Positions 1-9,248 of a DNA stretch of 64,000 nt are shown one piece after another. The notes beneath the pieces were generated by a model that saw only the letters and a list, made by a program, of their open reading frames with translations, had not been told where the DNA came from and searched no databases. The DNA lies in the NCBI GenBank assembly GCA_009901575.1, contig WXYP01000003.1, positions 558,001-622,000 of the forward strand, read 5' to 3'. Position 1 is the first letter of the stretch. Every line of letters starts with the position of its first letter. Origin of the DNA: Flavobacteriaceae bacterium R38. GTDB taxonomy: Bacteria; Bacteroidota; Bacteroidia; Flavobacteriales; Flavobacteriaceae. A program made the translations under genes and the position numbers.

Positions 1-536
1 AAGTAGAAGATCAAATTGCAGCTGCAAAAGCTTTAGGAGAAAGAGCGTATATTGATGCAGAGAGAATCGGTATTTGGGGATGGAGTTTTGGTGGTTTTAT
101 GAGTAGTAATGCCTTATTTAAAGGAAACGATGTATTTAAAATGGCAATTGCAGTAGCTCCGGTTACAAGTTGGAGATTTTATGATACGGTTTATACAGAG
201 CGTTATATGAGAACTCCTCAGGAAAACGCAAGTGGATATGATGAAAATTCCCCTATTAACCATGTTGATAAATTAAAAGGAGATTTTCTGTTAATTCATG
301 GTTCGGGAGATGATAATGTACATCTTCAGAATACTATGAGAATGGTAGAGGCTTTAGTGCAGGCTAACAAGCAATTTGACTGGGCTATTTATCCGGATAA
401 GAATCACGGTATCTTTGGTGGTAACACCAGATTACAAATGTATACTAAGATGACGAATTTTATTAATGCACATTTAGGTGATAAATTGAAAGAAGAAAAT
501 AAAGTTCTGGAATTGGAAAATAAAATTAAAGGATAA
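1..536 (+). CDS. Dipeptidyl-peptidase IV-type S9 serine peptidase, C-terminal part (5' end outside window)
   Basis: The open frame is already running at base 3, so only the last ~177 residues are seen. The nucleophile elbow GWSFGG is present (Ser codon at 84-86). It is followed by a GSGDDNVH segment carrying the catalytic Asp and by KNHGIFGG carrying the catalytic His, so the S9 hydrolase triad is complete. S9B enzymes remove X-Pro/X-Ala dipeptides in the periplasm. The next gene, 21 bp downstream, is a peptide permease, so the pair looks like a peptide-use unit. The ATG at 99 lies inside the gene (five codons after the catalytic Ser) and is not the real start. Confidence 0.9.
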   Translation, partial: VEDQIAAAKALGERAYIDAERIGIWGWSFGGFMSSNALFKGNDVFKMAIAVAPVTSWRFYDTVYTERYMRTPQENASGYDENSPINHVDKLKGDFLLIHGSGDDNVHLQNTMRMVEALVQANKQFDWAIYPDKNHGIFGGNTRLQMYTKMTNFINAHLGDKLKEENKVLELENKIKG

Positions 537-557
537 CAGTAACCGTCAAATAAACAT

Positions 558-2072
558 ATGGAAAATCAAACAGTAGCTCCTCAGGAACAAGAGATATTAG
601 GGCATCCTAAAGGATTATTTTACTTATTTTTTGCAGAACTATGGGAACGATTTAGTTTCTACGGAATGCGGGCTTTATTGACCTTATACATGGTTAATGT
701 AATTTTTGAAGCCTTAGCAACTAGAGATTTTGCAGCGGCAGCTGTATATGCATCCTATGGTTCTTTGGTATATGCTTCTACAGTGATTGGAGGAAGAATA
801 TCAGATAAAATTTTAGGAATGCGCCAATCTATTTTCTTAGGTGGTGTTTTAATGGCCTTAGGTCATTTTGTACTGGCAATAGAAAATAATATGGCATTTT
901 TCCTGGCTTTGGCGCTTATTGTTGTTGGAAACGGTTTCTTTAAGCCTAATATTTCCACCTTTGTAGGTGCATTATATAAAGATGGAGATACAAGAAAAGA
1001 TTCCGGGTTCACTATTTTCTATATGGGAATCAATATAGGAGGATTTGTAGCTCCTTTATTATGTGGTTGGTTAGGTCGTACTTATGGTTGGCATTATGGT
1101 TTTGGTTTGGCAGGAATAGGAATGTTAACAGGGCTAATTGTTTTCTGGAGCGGAATTAAAAAGAATGTTTTTGGAGATAAAGGATTACCACCTAATATGG
1201 AGGCTTATGAGAAGAAGTATTTAGGATTGCCACAAAAACATTTAATTACCGTATTAGCGTTTTTAGCAGCTCCGGTTATAGCTGTTTTATTGGCTTCATA
1301 TGAATCTGTTTATGGAGATCAGAATATAGTTAATATTATTTTTAAAGTTATCGGGATTGTAGTTCTGGCATACATAGCTTTTATAATGTTTAAAGCGACA
1401 TTAGATGAGCGAAAAAAATTATTTGTTGCCGTACTAATTACAGTTTTTATGACCATATTCTGGGGTTTTCACGAATTGTCAGGAAGTGTGATTACCTTAT
1501 TCGCTGCTCGTAATGTGAATTTGTCTGTAATAGATGCAGCTCAAACCAATGCTTTAAACTCTATGTTCATTATCATTTTATCAATTCCTGTTTCTATAAT
1601 GTGGACATATTTAGCGAAAAAGAAAAAGAATCCTAGAACTCCTTATAAGTTCGGATTAGGATTGTTATTTGCAGGAATTAGTTTTTATATTTTATCGATA
1701 AGTGGAGGAAGTGCAGATGAAAACGGGATGGTACCTTTTTCATACCTTTTAATCATGTACTTTTTAATTTCTGTTGGTGAGCTGTTTATGTCTCCTGTTG
1801 GACTCTCTAAGATCACAGATTTATCACCAAAGCGCATAGTTGCTTTTATGATGGGAGTTTGGTTTTTGTCCTCTGCTTTTGCGTTTCAAATTGTTGGTTT
1901 TATAGGAAAACAATTAGCTGTTGAAAGTACAGATAGTGATGTTGGTGGCCTTGAGACACTAGCAATATACACAGGCGGATTTGATTTAATTGCTAAGTAT
2001 GCACTAGGAGCAGGCTTAATAGTTTTACTGGCAGGCCCACTAATCAAAAAACTTATGGGAAATGTTCATTAA
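558..2072 (+). CDS. POT/PTR family proton-coupled peptide permease
   Basis: 504 aa inner-membrane transporter with 12-14 hydrophobic segments. The POT signature ELWERFSFYG lies at residues 27-36 and the second PTR2 signature (FYMGINIGG) near residue 155. The family imports di- and tripeptides with protons. It follows the S9 dipeptidyl peptidase by 21 bp, which suits uptake of released dipeptides. The length is normal for bacterial POT proteins with the two extra central helices. The substrate cannot be set from sequence. Confidence 0.93.
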   Translation: MENQTVAPQEQEILGHPKGLFYLFFAELWERFSFYGMRALLTLYMVNVIFEALATRDFAAAAVYASYGSLVYASTVIGGRISDKILGMRQSIFLGGVLMALGHFVLAIENNMAFFLALALIVVGNGFFKPNISTFVGALYKDGDTRKDSGFTIFYMGINIGGFVAPLLCGWLGRTYGWHYGFGLAGIGMLTGLIVFWSGIKKNVFGDKGLPPNMEAYEKKYLGLPQKHLITVLAFLAAPVIAVLLASYESVYGDQNIVNIIFKVIGIVVLAYIAFIMFKATLDERKKLFVAVLITVFMTIFWGFHELSGSVITLFAARNVNLSVIDAAQTNALNSMFIIILSIPVSIMWTYLAKKKKNPRTPYKFGLGLLFAGISFYILSISGGSADENGMVPFSYLLIMYFLISVGELFMSPVGLSKITDLSPKRIVAFMMGVWFLSSAFAFQIVGFIGKQLAVESTDSDVGGLETLAIYTGGFDLIAKYALGAGLIVLLAGPLIKKLMGNVH

Positions 2073-2085
2073 TTAGCACAAATAC

Positions 2086-4122
2086 TTACTCTAAAATATA
2101 AGCTCCCTTTTCGCCGGTATAGTGAAAGGGAGTTTTTTCTTTATAACAACTGTTTTTCCATTGTGTAATAAAACTTTTATAGTTATTCCCGTCTGCAATA
2201 ATTGTTTTTGGGTTATAAAGTTTGATAAGACGTTCCAGATTGATCTTGGGAGAATTGCTTAAGATGATATGATCAATTTTTAAATGAGGAATTTGATAAA
2301 TTCCCGAACTATCTATGATTAATACCTTTTCATTTTTGATCTTAATAAGATTTTTGAATTGATTTTTTTTGATACTTCTTATTCGTTCTCCGGTTTTGTA
2401 ACTGGAAATTATAGGGTCATTAACGATGCTTTCAAAAGTCATCCCGGATTCAAAAAATGAGAGGTTATCTTTATGTTGTTTTGCAATAAGTGTATTCCTG
2501 TTTTTGTGGAAAACAATTAATCGATTGGTATTTTGTAAATTGTATTTGTTGTAGATAAAAGATGCTTGAAACAAGAGAATAAGAACGGTAATTATTTTAA
2601 GTTTTCTTAAGTTGAATTTTTTAATCATTAAAATGAAAACGATAATAAGCAGATAAGATAGTATTAGAAGTTTCCAGTCAAAATAAATGTTCTCCCATAA
2701 AAATGCTTCTTGCTCAGCAATCTTCTCAATAAATTGATTCATTGATCGAATGATAAATGAATATATTTTAATAACGCTTGCAGGTGCTATATTCAATAAA
2801 CTTAAAATGATAATGATGATTCCGAAGGATAGAATCAACCCAAGAAATGGAATAATAACGAGGTTAGAAACAAAGAATAAACCAGGAAATTGGTGAAAAT
2901 AGAATAAACTGAGCGGAAAAACACCCAATTGTGCAGCTAATGTTACCGATAACAACTGCCAGAAATAACGTGTGATTTTATATTTAGGACTCCATTTTTT
3001 ATAAATGAAAGGTTGTATCCATACAATCGAAAAAACAGCGAGATAGCTTAATTGAAATCCGATTTCAAACAAAAAATATGGATTCCATAATAAGAGAAAA
3101 AAAGCAGAACTGAGTAAAACTATATAAATATTAGTTTGTTTTCTACGATGCATTGCAAATGTTATAAAAGAAAACATGGTTGCTGCTCTTATTACTGAAG
3201 TTGAACTTCCCGAAATGATAACAAAACCCCAAAGTAGTGTAATAGCAATAAGAGCTTTTATTAATCTTCCTTTCTTTAAGTGGGTAAGAGGTTGAAGTAT
3301 TACATTTAAAAATAATACTACTATGCCTATATGAAGCCCGGAAACTGCCAAAATATGAATTGCTCCTGCCTTTGCATAATTAGTATAGATTTCTTCAGAT
3401 ATACTTTGTCGTTGTCCTAATAAAAGGGCATTGATGATTGCCAATTCTTCTTTTTCAAAATGATTTTTTATTAGTGATTGATTGATTTTCTCCCTCCATT
3501 CAGAAGCTAATCCAGGAAAAGTTGTGGACTCGCTTTTTAAGAGCATCAATTCATTATGAGTAAGAGATAATTGATGATAGATCTGTTGTTTTTCCAAATA
3601 CTTTTTATAGTTGAATTGATGCGGATTTAAAGGAGGTCTAATACTATTGAAATGTGTTTTGGTAAGAATGAGATCATCTACTTTTAAACCCCTGGAATTC
3701 GTGTCTTTTTCTACAGATAACAATAAATTTCCTGAAACTCTTTTTTCCTGAAGACGATAAATGAATGCTTCGTAACGATGATGAAAAGAAGTAGGTTTTA
3801 AAACTTTTTTTATTTTTAACCGAATCTCAAAAACATCTTCTAAATTTATTTGAGATGAATAATGACCTTTCCAGTTTTTTTGATGATGAACATTAAAATT
3901 ATTCCAGCCCACGAAGAAAATAAGAAGGTAAGCACTGATTCCGAAGAAATAATTTTGAATAAGATTGTACCTGGAACGTAGAAATGCATAAAAGAAGATA
4001 ACAAACGAGAAAAACAGGAGTATTTTGATTATAAAGACATTAGTATTCATAAGAAACCCTGAAACAATGCCCAAAAGGAAGAATAAAAATATTTTTACAA
4101 TAGCAAATTTTTGCAAATTCAT
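2086..4122 (-). CDS. comEC: ComEC/Rec2-family DNA uptake channel-like protein
   Basis: 678 aa polytopic membrane protein. Two to three N-terminal helices and a soluble domain (about residues 60-200) are followed by a ComEC core containing HILAVSGLHIGIV, the family hallmark. Many helices follow up to about residue 500. ComEC forms the inner-membrane channel for transforming DNA. The C-terminal ~140 residues sit where many homologues carry a metallo-beta-lactamase domain, but no HxHxDH motif is visible, so that part is degenerate or unrelated. It is the last gene of a minus-strand run, 31 bp after the NlpC lipoprotein gene. Family assignment is firm; competence function is inferred. Confidence 0.88.
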   Translation of the reverse strand: MNLQKFAIVKIFLFFLLGIVSGFLMNTNVFIIKILLFFSFVIFFYAFLRSRYNLIQNYFFGISAYLLIFFVGWNNFNVHHQKNWKGHYSSQINLEDVFEIRLKIKKVLKPTSFHHRYEAFIYRLQEKRVSGNLLLSVEKDTNSRGLKVDDLILTKTHFNSIRPPLNPHQFNYKKYLEKQQIYHQLSLTHNELMLLKSESTTFPGLASEWREKINQSLIKNHFEKEELAIINALLLGQRQSISEEIYTNYAKAGAIHILAVSGLHIGIVVLFLNVILQPLTHLKKGRLIKALIAITLLWGFVIISGSSTSVIRAATMFSFITFAMHRRKQTNIYIVLLSSAFFLLLWNPYFLFEIGFQLSYLAVFSIVWIQPFIYKKWSPKYKITRYFWQLLSVTLAAQLGVFPLSLFYFHQFPGLFFVSNLVIIPFLGLILSFGIIIIILSLLNIAPASVIKIYSFIIRSMNQFIEKIAEQEAFLWENIYFDWKLLILSYLLIIVFILMIKKFNLRKLKIITVLILLFQASFIYNKYNLQNTNRLIVFHKNRNTLIAKQHKDNLSFFESGMTFESIVNDPIISSYKTGERIRSIKKNQFKNLIKIKNEKVLIIDSSGIYQIPHLKIDHIILSNSPKINLERLIKLYNPKTIIADGNNYKSFITQWKNSCYKEKTPFHYTGEKGAYILE
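2103..2138 (+). terminator. Rho-independent terminator for the peptide permease, inside the 3' end of comEC
   Basis: CTCCCTTT (2103-2110) pairs with AAAGGGAG (2125-2132), followed by six T's. It lies 31 bp after the POT stop codon but inside the last codons of the convergent comEC-like gene, whose stop is at 2086. Confidence 0.6.
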
Positions 4123-4153
4123 ATGTAAAAATACTAAAAAAGTAGTAAAATTA

Positions 4154-4705
4154 CTACAAAACTCTTCTTGCCTCTATAAAAGCATAATTCCAGTATCCTT
4201 CTTTTAAAGATGAAATAAGAACTCCTCGAGAAGTGGTTGAATGAATGAATTTAATCCCTTTTTCATCTACAGAAACTACTAATCCCACATGATTGATTCG
4301 TTTTTTACTTTTATTGGTATTGAAAAATAAGAGATCCCCTTTTTTAACTTGCTTGAGGTTAATTTTAACGCCTTGTGAGGCCATTGAAAATGAAGTGCGT
4401 TCTATGGGGATGTCATGAGTCTTAAAAGAGGTGAAAATCAGACCAGAACAGTCCATTCCTTTGGCAGTAATACCTCCGTATTTATAACGAGTTCCTCTGT
4501 AAGAGAGTGCAGTGCTTACGATTTCATCTGCTACAACCGATTCTTTGATTTTTTCTTTGCGTGAAACATTTACTGAGGCTTTGTTTTTTGAATCTTTAGC
4601 TTCAACAGTAACGGTGCGATTTTTTTCTTTTTCTATTGCTTTTTTTGAAGATTTACATGCAGAGAAAATTAGTATTGCTAAGATAAATACTATTAATTTG
4701 TTCAT
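4154..4705 (-). CDS. NlpC/P60 (C40) cell-wall hydrolase lipoprotein
   Basis: 183 aa. The signal peptide ends in a lipobox (IFSAC), giving a lipidated Cys at residue 17. A short Lys-rich linker precedes an NlpC/P60 domain (about 55-180) with the catalytic Cys in GMDCSGL and the catalytic His in NHVGLVVS. C40 enzymes cleave D-Glu/meso-DAP or related peptide-stem bonds of peptidoglycan. It sits between lpxB and comEC on the minus strand. The exact bond cleaved is not readable. Confidence 0.9.
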   Translation of the reverse strand: MNKLIVFILAILIFSACKSSKKAIEKEKNRTVTVEAKDSKNKASVNVSRKEKIKESVVADEIVSTALSYRGTRYKYGGITAKGMDCSGLIFTSFKTHDIPIERTSFSMASQGVKINLKQVKKGDLLFFNTNKSKKRINHVGLVVSVDEKGIKFIHSTTSRGVLISSLKEGYWNYAFIEARRVL

Positions 4706-4749
4706 TTGGGAGCATTTTAATACTCACAAATTAAATAAATTTATTTTAA

Positions 4750-5868
4750 TCAGATTGACGGTGATTTACTTATAATTAATTCTGCAGCCTTTTTACTGGC
4801 ACCTTTCCCTCCTAACTTCTTTTCTAGCTCAAAATAATCCATAAACATTTTTTCTCTATTTTCCGGGGTCAGGATTTTTTGTAGTTCTGTACGAAGTCGT
4901 TTGGTGTTAAAATCATTTTGAATTAATTCTGTAACCACTTCTTTATCCATAATCAGGTTTACCAGAGAAATATATTTTAAAGTAATAATTCGTTTGGCTA
5001 TCTGGTATGAAATCCAATTTCCTTTATAACAAACTACCTGGGGAACCTTAAATAAAGCAGTTTCAAGAGTAGCAGTACCAGAAGTAACTAAAGCAGCATT
5101 AGCGATGCTTAAAAGGTCATAAGTTCTGTTGGGAATAAAATTTACAGGAGTATCTTTTATTATAGATTGATAAAAGGATGCGTCCTGACTCGGAGCTCCT
5201 CCTATGACAAACTGATACTCCGGAAAATCATCTATTACAGAAAGCATTACAGAAAGCATTTTTTTAATTTCCTGTTTTCTACTTCCGGGAAGTAATAAAA
5301 TGACAGGCCGGACATCTAAATTAAACTCAGCTACAAAAGAATCTACATCCAATAATTCTCTGTTTGCTATAGCATCTATTAATGGATGTCCGACAAAATG
5401 AACCGGATAATGATGCTTTTTTTCATAAAAATCTTTAACAAAAGGGAGGATGACATACATGTAGTCAATATCTCTTTTTATGGCTTTTACTCTGCTTTCT
5501 CGGGATGCCCAAACTTGAGGAGTTATATAATAATGCGTTTTAAAACCCATGGGCTTTGCCCATTTAGCAATACGTAAATTAAACCCCGAGTAATCTATGA
5601 AAATTAGTGCATCAGGTTGATACTGTTCTATGTCTTGTTTACAATACTTTATATTTTTAAGAGCGGTACCAATATTAAAAATCACTTCCAAAAAACCCAT
5701 AAAAGAACGTTTTTTAAAGTGCATTACCTGGGTACCTCCCTGAGCTTCCATAAGATCACCTCCCCAAAAACGAAATTGAGCTTTAGCATCTTTTTGCTTA
5801 ATGGCTTTCATTAAGTTAGAACCGTGTAAATCTCCTGAAGCTTCTCCTGCAATAATGTAATATTTCAT
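4750..5868 (-). CDS. lpxB: Lipid-A-disaccharide synthase
   Basis: 372 aa GT19 enzyme. It joins UDP-2,3-diacylglucosamine to lipid X to form the lipid A disaccharide at the inner face of the inner membrane. The N-terminus YYIIAGEASGDLHGS is the LpxB hallmark. LLLPGSRKQEI and the TSGTATLETALF donor-site motif follow. It is 26 bp downstream of the small membrane protein gene and in the same direction as surE; surE-lpxB linkage is common in Bacteroidota. Length is normal. Confidence 0.96.
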   Translation of the reverse strand: MKYYIIAGEASGDLHGSNLMKAIKQKDAKAQFRFWGGDLMEAQGGTQVMHFKKRSFMGFLEVIFNIGTALKNIKYCKQDIEQYQPDALIFIDYSGFNLRIAKWAKPMGFKTHYYITPQVWASRESRVKAIKRDIDYMYVILPFVKDFYEKKHHYPVHFVGHPLIDAIANRELLDVDSFVAEFNLDVRPVILLLPGSRKQEIKKMLSVMLSVIDDFPEYQFVIGGAPSQDASFYQSIIKDTPVNFIPNRTYDLLSIANAALVTSGTATLETALFKVPQVVCYKGNWISYQIAKRIITLKYISLVNLIMDKEVVTELIQNDFNTKRLRTELQKILTPENREKMFMDYFELEKKLGGKGASKKAAELIISKSPSI

Positions 5869-5894
5869 CTGTTTACGCCAGTTTTTTGATCAAA

Positions 5895-6188
5895 TCAAAG
5901 AAAAAACTTATAAAATAGAATAAAAATGGCCGCCAATACAGTTGCCATCAAAACTCCTTTAGCTCTATGATCTCTTCTGAGTTTAAGAAAAAGAAAGAAT
6001 GCAGCTATGTTTAATGCAGCTCCCAGGGCTATTAAACTTCCCAGGTTTCCTTGCTCATAAACTACTTTCAATGAAGTATTAAAAGTTAGGTTAGAATAGT
6101 TAGCCAGGATAAAAATGCTAATAATGAAACCTATTGCATTGGCAATGATTCCTACTAAGAAACCTATAAATATTTCTTTCTTAATCAT
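5895..6188 (-). CDS. Small membrane protein of unknown function
   Basis: 97 aa with three predicted membrane segments (about residues 7-29, 47-70 and 77-95) and a short basic loop KLRRDHRAKG before the last one. Its start overlaps the end of surE by 8 bp and it precedes lpxB by 26 bp, so it is translationally coupled into the surE-lpxB operon. No family with a known role is recognised. The position suggests an envelope function, but nothing in the sequence proves it. Confidence 0.8.
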   Translation of the reverse strand: MIKKEIFIGFLVGIIANAIGFIISIFILANYSNLTFNTSLKVVYEQGNLGSLIALGAALNIAAFFLFLKLRRDHRAKGVLMATVLAAIFILFYKFFL

Positions 6189-6960
6189 TTAAATTCCACA
6201 TATTTAAATCCTGTATCGCATGATGAGCAGTTAAATCGTATTGCACAGGGACAATTGATACATAACCATTAGCTAATGCCCATTCATCTGTATCTTCTCC
6301 TTTGTCTAAATTTACAAATTTACCCGTAAGCCAATAATAATCTCGCCCTTGCGGATTTGTTCTTTTGTCAAATTCTTCTGCCCAGATAGCTTTTGCTTGC
6401 CGTGATACTTTTATGCCTTTTATTTCATTTTTTTTGAGTTTAGGGAAATTGACATTTAGAACAACTCCTTTAGGCATACCATTTAGCAATGCATTTACTG
6501 TGATTCTTTTTACATATTCTTTTATAGCATCAAAATCGGCTTCCCATGAATAATCACAAAGTGAAAATCCTATAGCAGGGATTCCTTCTATTCCGGCTTC
6601 AACGGCAGCACTCATGGTTCCCGAATAAATAACATTAATAGAAGAATTTGAACCGTGATTGATACCGCTAATACATATATCCGGTTTCCGATTTAAAATT
6701 TCATTAACTGCCAGTTTTACGCAATCTGCAGGAGTACCGCTACAGCTATACTCTATTTGATCTCCATCATCGTCAATATTGATGGGACTGCAATATAAAG
6801 TAGAGTTAATTGTAATAGCATGCCCCATGGCAGATTGTGGACTATCTGGAGCTACAACTACAACATCTCCAATTTCATTCATCACACTAATTAAAGTTCT
6901 TAGTCCTGGTGCCGTAATCCCGTCGTCATTGGTTACTAATATCAAAGGTTTTTCACTCAT
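6181..6960 (-). CDS. surE: 5'/3'-nucleotidase SurE
   Basis: 259 aa. The N-terminal ILVTNDDG supplies the metal-binding Asp pair (residues 12-13). The conserved Ser segment PDSPQSAMG and the SGINHGSN...YSGTMSAA block complete the SurE active site. SurE hydrolyses nucleoside 5'- and 3'-monophosphates. First gene of the minus-strand surE-lpxB-NlpC-comEC run, divergent from the protease gene with 149 bp between. Confidence 0.96.
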   Translation of the reverse strand: MSEKPLILVTNDDGITAPGLRTLISVMNEIGDVVVVAPDSPQSAMGHAITINSTLYCSPINIDDDGDQIEYSCSGTPADCVKLAVNEILNRKPDICISGINHGSNSSINVIYSGTMSAAVEAGIEGIPAIGFSLCDYSWEADFDAIKEYVKRITVNALLNGMPKGVVLNVNFPKLKKNEIKGIKVSRQAKAIWAEEFDKRTNPQGRDYYWLTGKFVNLDKGEDTDEWALANGYVSIVPVQYDLTAHHAIQDLNMWNLND

Positions 6961-7109
6961 GAAAAAAAATTATTTTTAGTATGCTAAAATAAACAATTTG
7001 GGAGTTATATAATGTATAGTTACTGTTTAACAAAAAATTAGTACCATTGTAGTGATGTGGCACAGTTTTTTCAGTATTTTAGTTCCACTTAAAATAATTA
7101 AAGGATATT

Positions 7110-9242
7110 ATGAAAAGGAATTTGATATATTTCATGGGAGTATTTATCATTTCGGTTGCTTCCTGTAGTTTTACAAATAAGACATTTAATAACCCTGAAA
7201 AGGATAAACTTCTTATAGAGCTCGTATCTTATGTATTGGAAAAAGGACATTTTGATCCAAAAGATATCAATGATGATTTTTCTGAGCATGTTTTTGAAAA
7301 CTTTATAAATGATTTAGATCCTTTTAAAAGACTTTTTCTGGAGTCTGATATAAAAGAATTTGAAAAGTACAGATTTAAAATAGATGATCAGATTAAAAAA
7401 TCTGAGATTACTTTCTTTAACGTGGTGTACAATCGTATGAATAAGCGCCAGGAAGAGGCAAAGTCGATTTATAAAGATGTTTTAGCTATTCCTTTTAATT
7501 ACAAAACAGATGAAACCATTAGTGTTGATTATAAATCACAACCTTATGCAACGTCTAAAAGCGAACTAGCCGAAAAATGGAGAAAACAACTAAAGTTTTC
7601 TACTCTTGATGATTATGCATACATGATTGATGAAGAAAAGAAGAAGAAAGAGAAAGATGATAGCTATGAAATGAAATCATTAGATGAAATTGAAAAAGAA
7701 ACCAGAGAGAAAACTACAGGTATTTTTGATGAGTATTTTTATTCTTTAAAAGACGTCAAAAGAAAAGACGTATTCAGTCAGTATGTCAATGCTATTGTTG
7801 AAGAGTTTGATCCGCATACTAATTACCTGGCACCAAGAGATAAAGAGGCATTTGATACCAGGATTTCAGGAAAATATCATGGGATAGGAGCACGCCTTCA
7901 AAAGCGTTTTGATGCAGTAAAAATTACTGAGGTAATATCTGGAGGACCAGTATGGAGAGATAAGAAAATTGTAGCAGGAGATCAAATATTGAAAGTAGCT
8001 CAGGGTGATGAAGAACCGGTAGAAATCTCTAATATGAGTATAGATGATGCTATTAAATTGATTAAAGGCCCTAAAGGAACAGAAGTAAGATTAACTCTAA
8101 AGCGTATTGATGGGACTATAGAAGTAATTCCGGTAATTAGAGATGTAGTTGAATTAGAAGAATCATATGCAAAATCTTCGGTAGTTAAAAAAGGAAACAG
8201 AAAATTTGGAATTATTAATCTTCCTCAGTTTTATGTTGATTTTGATGATTATAAAGAACGAAATGCAGCTACAGATGTGGCAAAAGAGATTACCCGTTTG
8301 AAATCTGAAGGAATGGAAGGACTGGTGCTGGACCTTAGAGGTAATGGAGGAGGTTCTCTTAAAACAGTCGTGGATATGGGAGGACTTTTCATTGAAAATG
8401 GCCCTATAGTACAAGTCAGATCAACTGGAAGAGAAAAAGAAGTTTTGAATGACGAAGACAAACGTATCCAATGGGATGGTCCTCTGGTTATTTTAGTAGA
8501 TGAATTTTCGGCTTCTGCATCAGAAATTTTAGCAGCGGCAATGCAAGATTATAAAAGAGCTATAGTAATAGGAAGCAAGCAAACTTACGGTAAAGGAACT
8601 GTACAAAATGTGATCGATCTTAATCGGTTTTTAAGTGGAGATCATGATTTTGGTAATGTAGGTGCTTTAAAAGTGACAACTCAAAAATTCTATAGAATTA
8701 ATGGAGGTTCTACTCAATTAGAAGGAGTTAAAAGTGATATTGCTGTGCCAGACAGGTATAGCTACATAGATATAGGTGAAAAAGATCAGGAAAATCCTTT
8801 GCCATGGGATAAAATAGCACCTGCTAATTATGAGCCTTGGGATGGTTATATAGATTACGAATCTACAATTGCCAAAAGCAAAGGTAGAATGGCTACAAAT
8901 TCACAATTAGCTCTTATAGATGAAAATGCAAAATGGGTTAAAGAACAATCAGACGATAATGATTATTCTTTAAATTATGAAACCTTCAAAGCAGAAAGAG
9001 ATGAAAATGATAAAAGAGCAGATTATTTCAAGAAAATAAGAGATTATAAAACAAATTTAAGTTTTAGTTCACTCCCTTATGAATTAGAGTTGTTTAAGAA
9101 CGATAATGTGTTGAAAGAAAGAAGAGAACGTTGGTACGAAGATCTAGCTAAAGATGTATATGTAGAGGAAGCTATCAATGTATTAGAAGATCTGCAAATT
9201 AATAATATAAGAAGAGGAAAAGTCGCAGGAATAAAAGGGTAA
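7110..9242 (+). CDS. prc: Carboxy-terminal processing protease (S41A, Prc/Tsp type), lipoprotein
   Basis: 710 aa. The signal sequence ends in a lipobox-like VASC, so the protein is probably lipid-anchored and periplasmic. A long N-terminal Prc domain (about 30-235) is followed by a PDZ domain (about 240-330) and the S41 catalytic domain. The latter has DLRGNGGGSL, the nucleophile in FSASASE and the general-base Lys in QTYGKGTVQ. The C-terminal DUF3340-like helical part is present. Such proteases trim C-termini of envelope proteins. Full length for the Tsp subfamily; the ABC permease gene starts 6 bp later. Confidence 0.93.
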   Translation: MKRNLIYFMGVFIISVASCSFTNKTFNNPEKDKLLIELVSYVLEKGHFDPKDINDDFSEHVFENFINDLDPFKRLFLESDIKEFEKYRFKIDDQIKKSEITFFNVVYNRMNKRQEEAKSIYKDVLAIPFNYKTDETISVDYKSQPYATSKSELAEKWRKQLKFSTLDDYAYMIDEEKKKKEKDDSYEMKSLDEIEKETREKTTGIFDEYFYSLKDVKRKDVFSQYVNAIVEEFDPHTNYLAPRDKEAFDTRISGKYHGIGARLQKRFDAVKITEVISGGPVWRDKKIVAGDQILKVAQGDEEPVEISNMSIDDAIKLIKGPKGTEVRLTLKRIDGTIEVIPVIRDVVELEESYAKSSVVKKGNRKFGIINLPQFYVDFDDYKERNAATDVAKEITRLKSEGMEGLVLDLRGNGGGSLKTVVDMGGLFIENGPIVQVRSTGREKEVLNDEDKRIQWDGPLVILVDEFSASASEILAAAMQDYKRAIVIGSKQTYGKGTVQNVIDLNRFLSGDHDFGNVGALKVTTQKFYRINGGSTQLEGVKSDIAVPDRYSYIDIGEKDQENPLPWDKIAPANYEPWDGYIDYESTIAKSKGRMATNSQLALIDENAKWVKEQSDDNDYSLNYETFKAERDENDKRADYFKKIRDYKTNLSFSSLPYELELFKNDNVLKERRERWYEDLAKDVYVEEAINVLEDLQINNIRRGKVAGIKG

Positions 9243-9248
9243 TATTTT

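Noticed and set aside
4025-4207. 60-aa plus-strand ORF across the comEC start
   Set aside because: Antisense to comEC and the NlpC gene; low complexity, no own signal.
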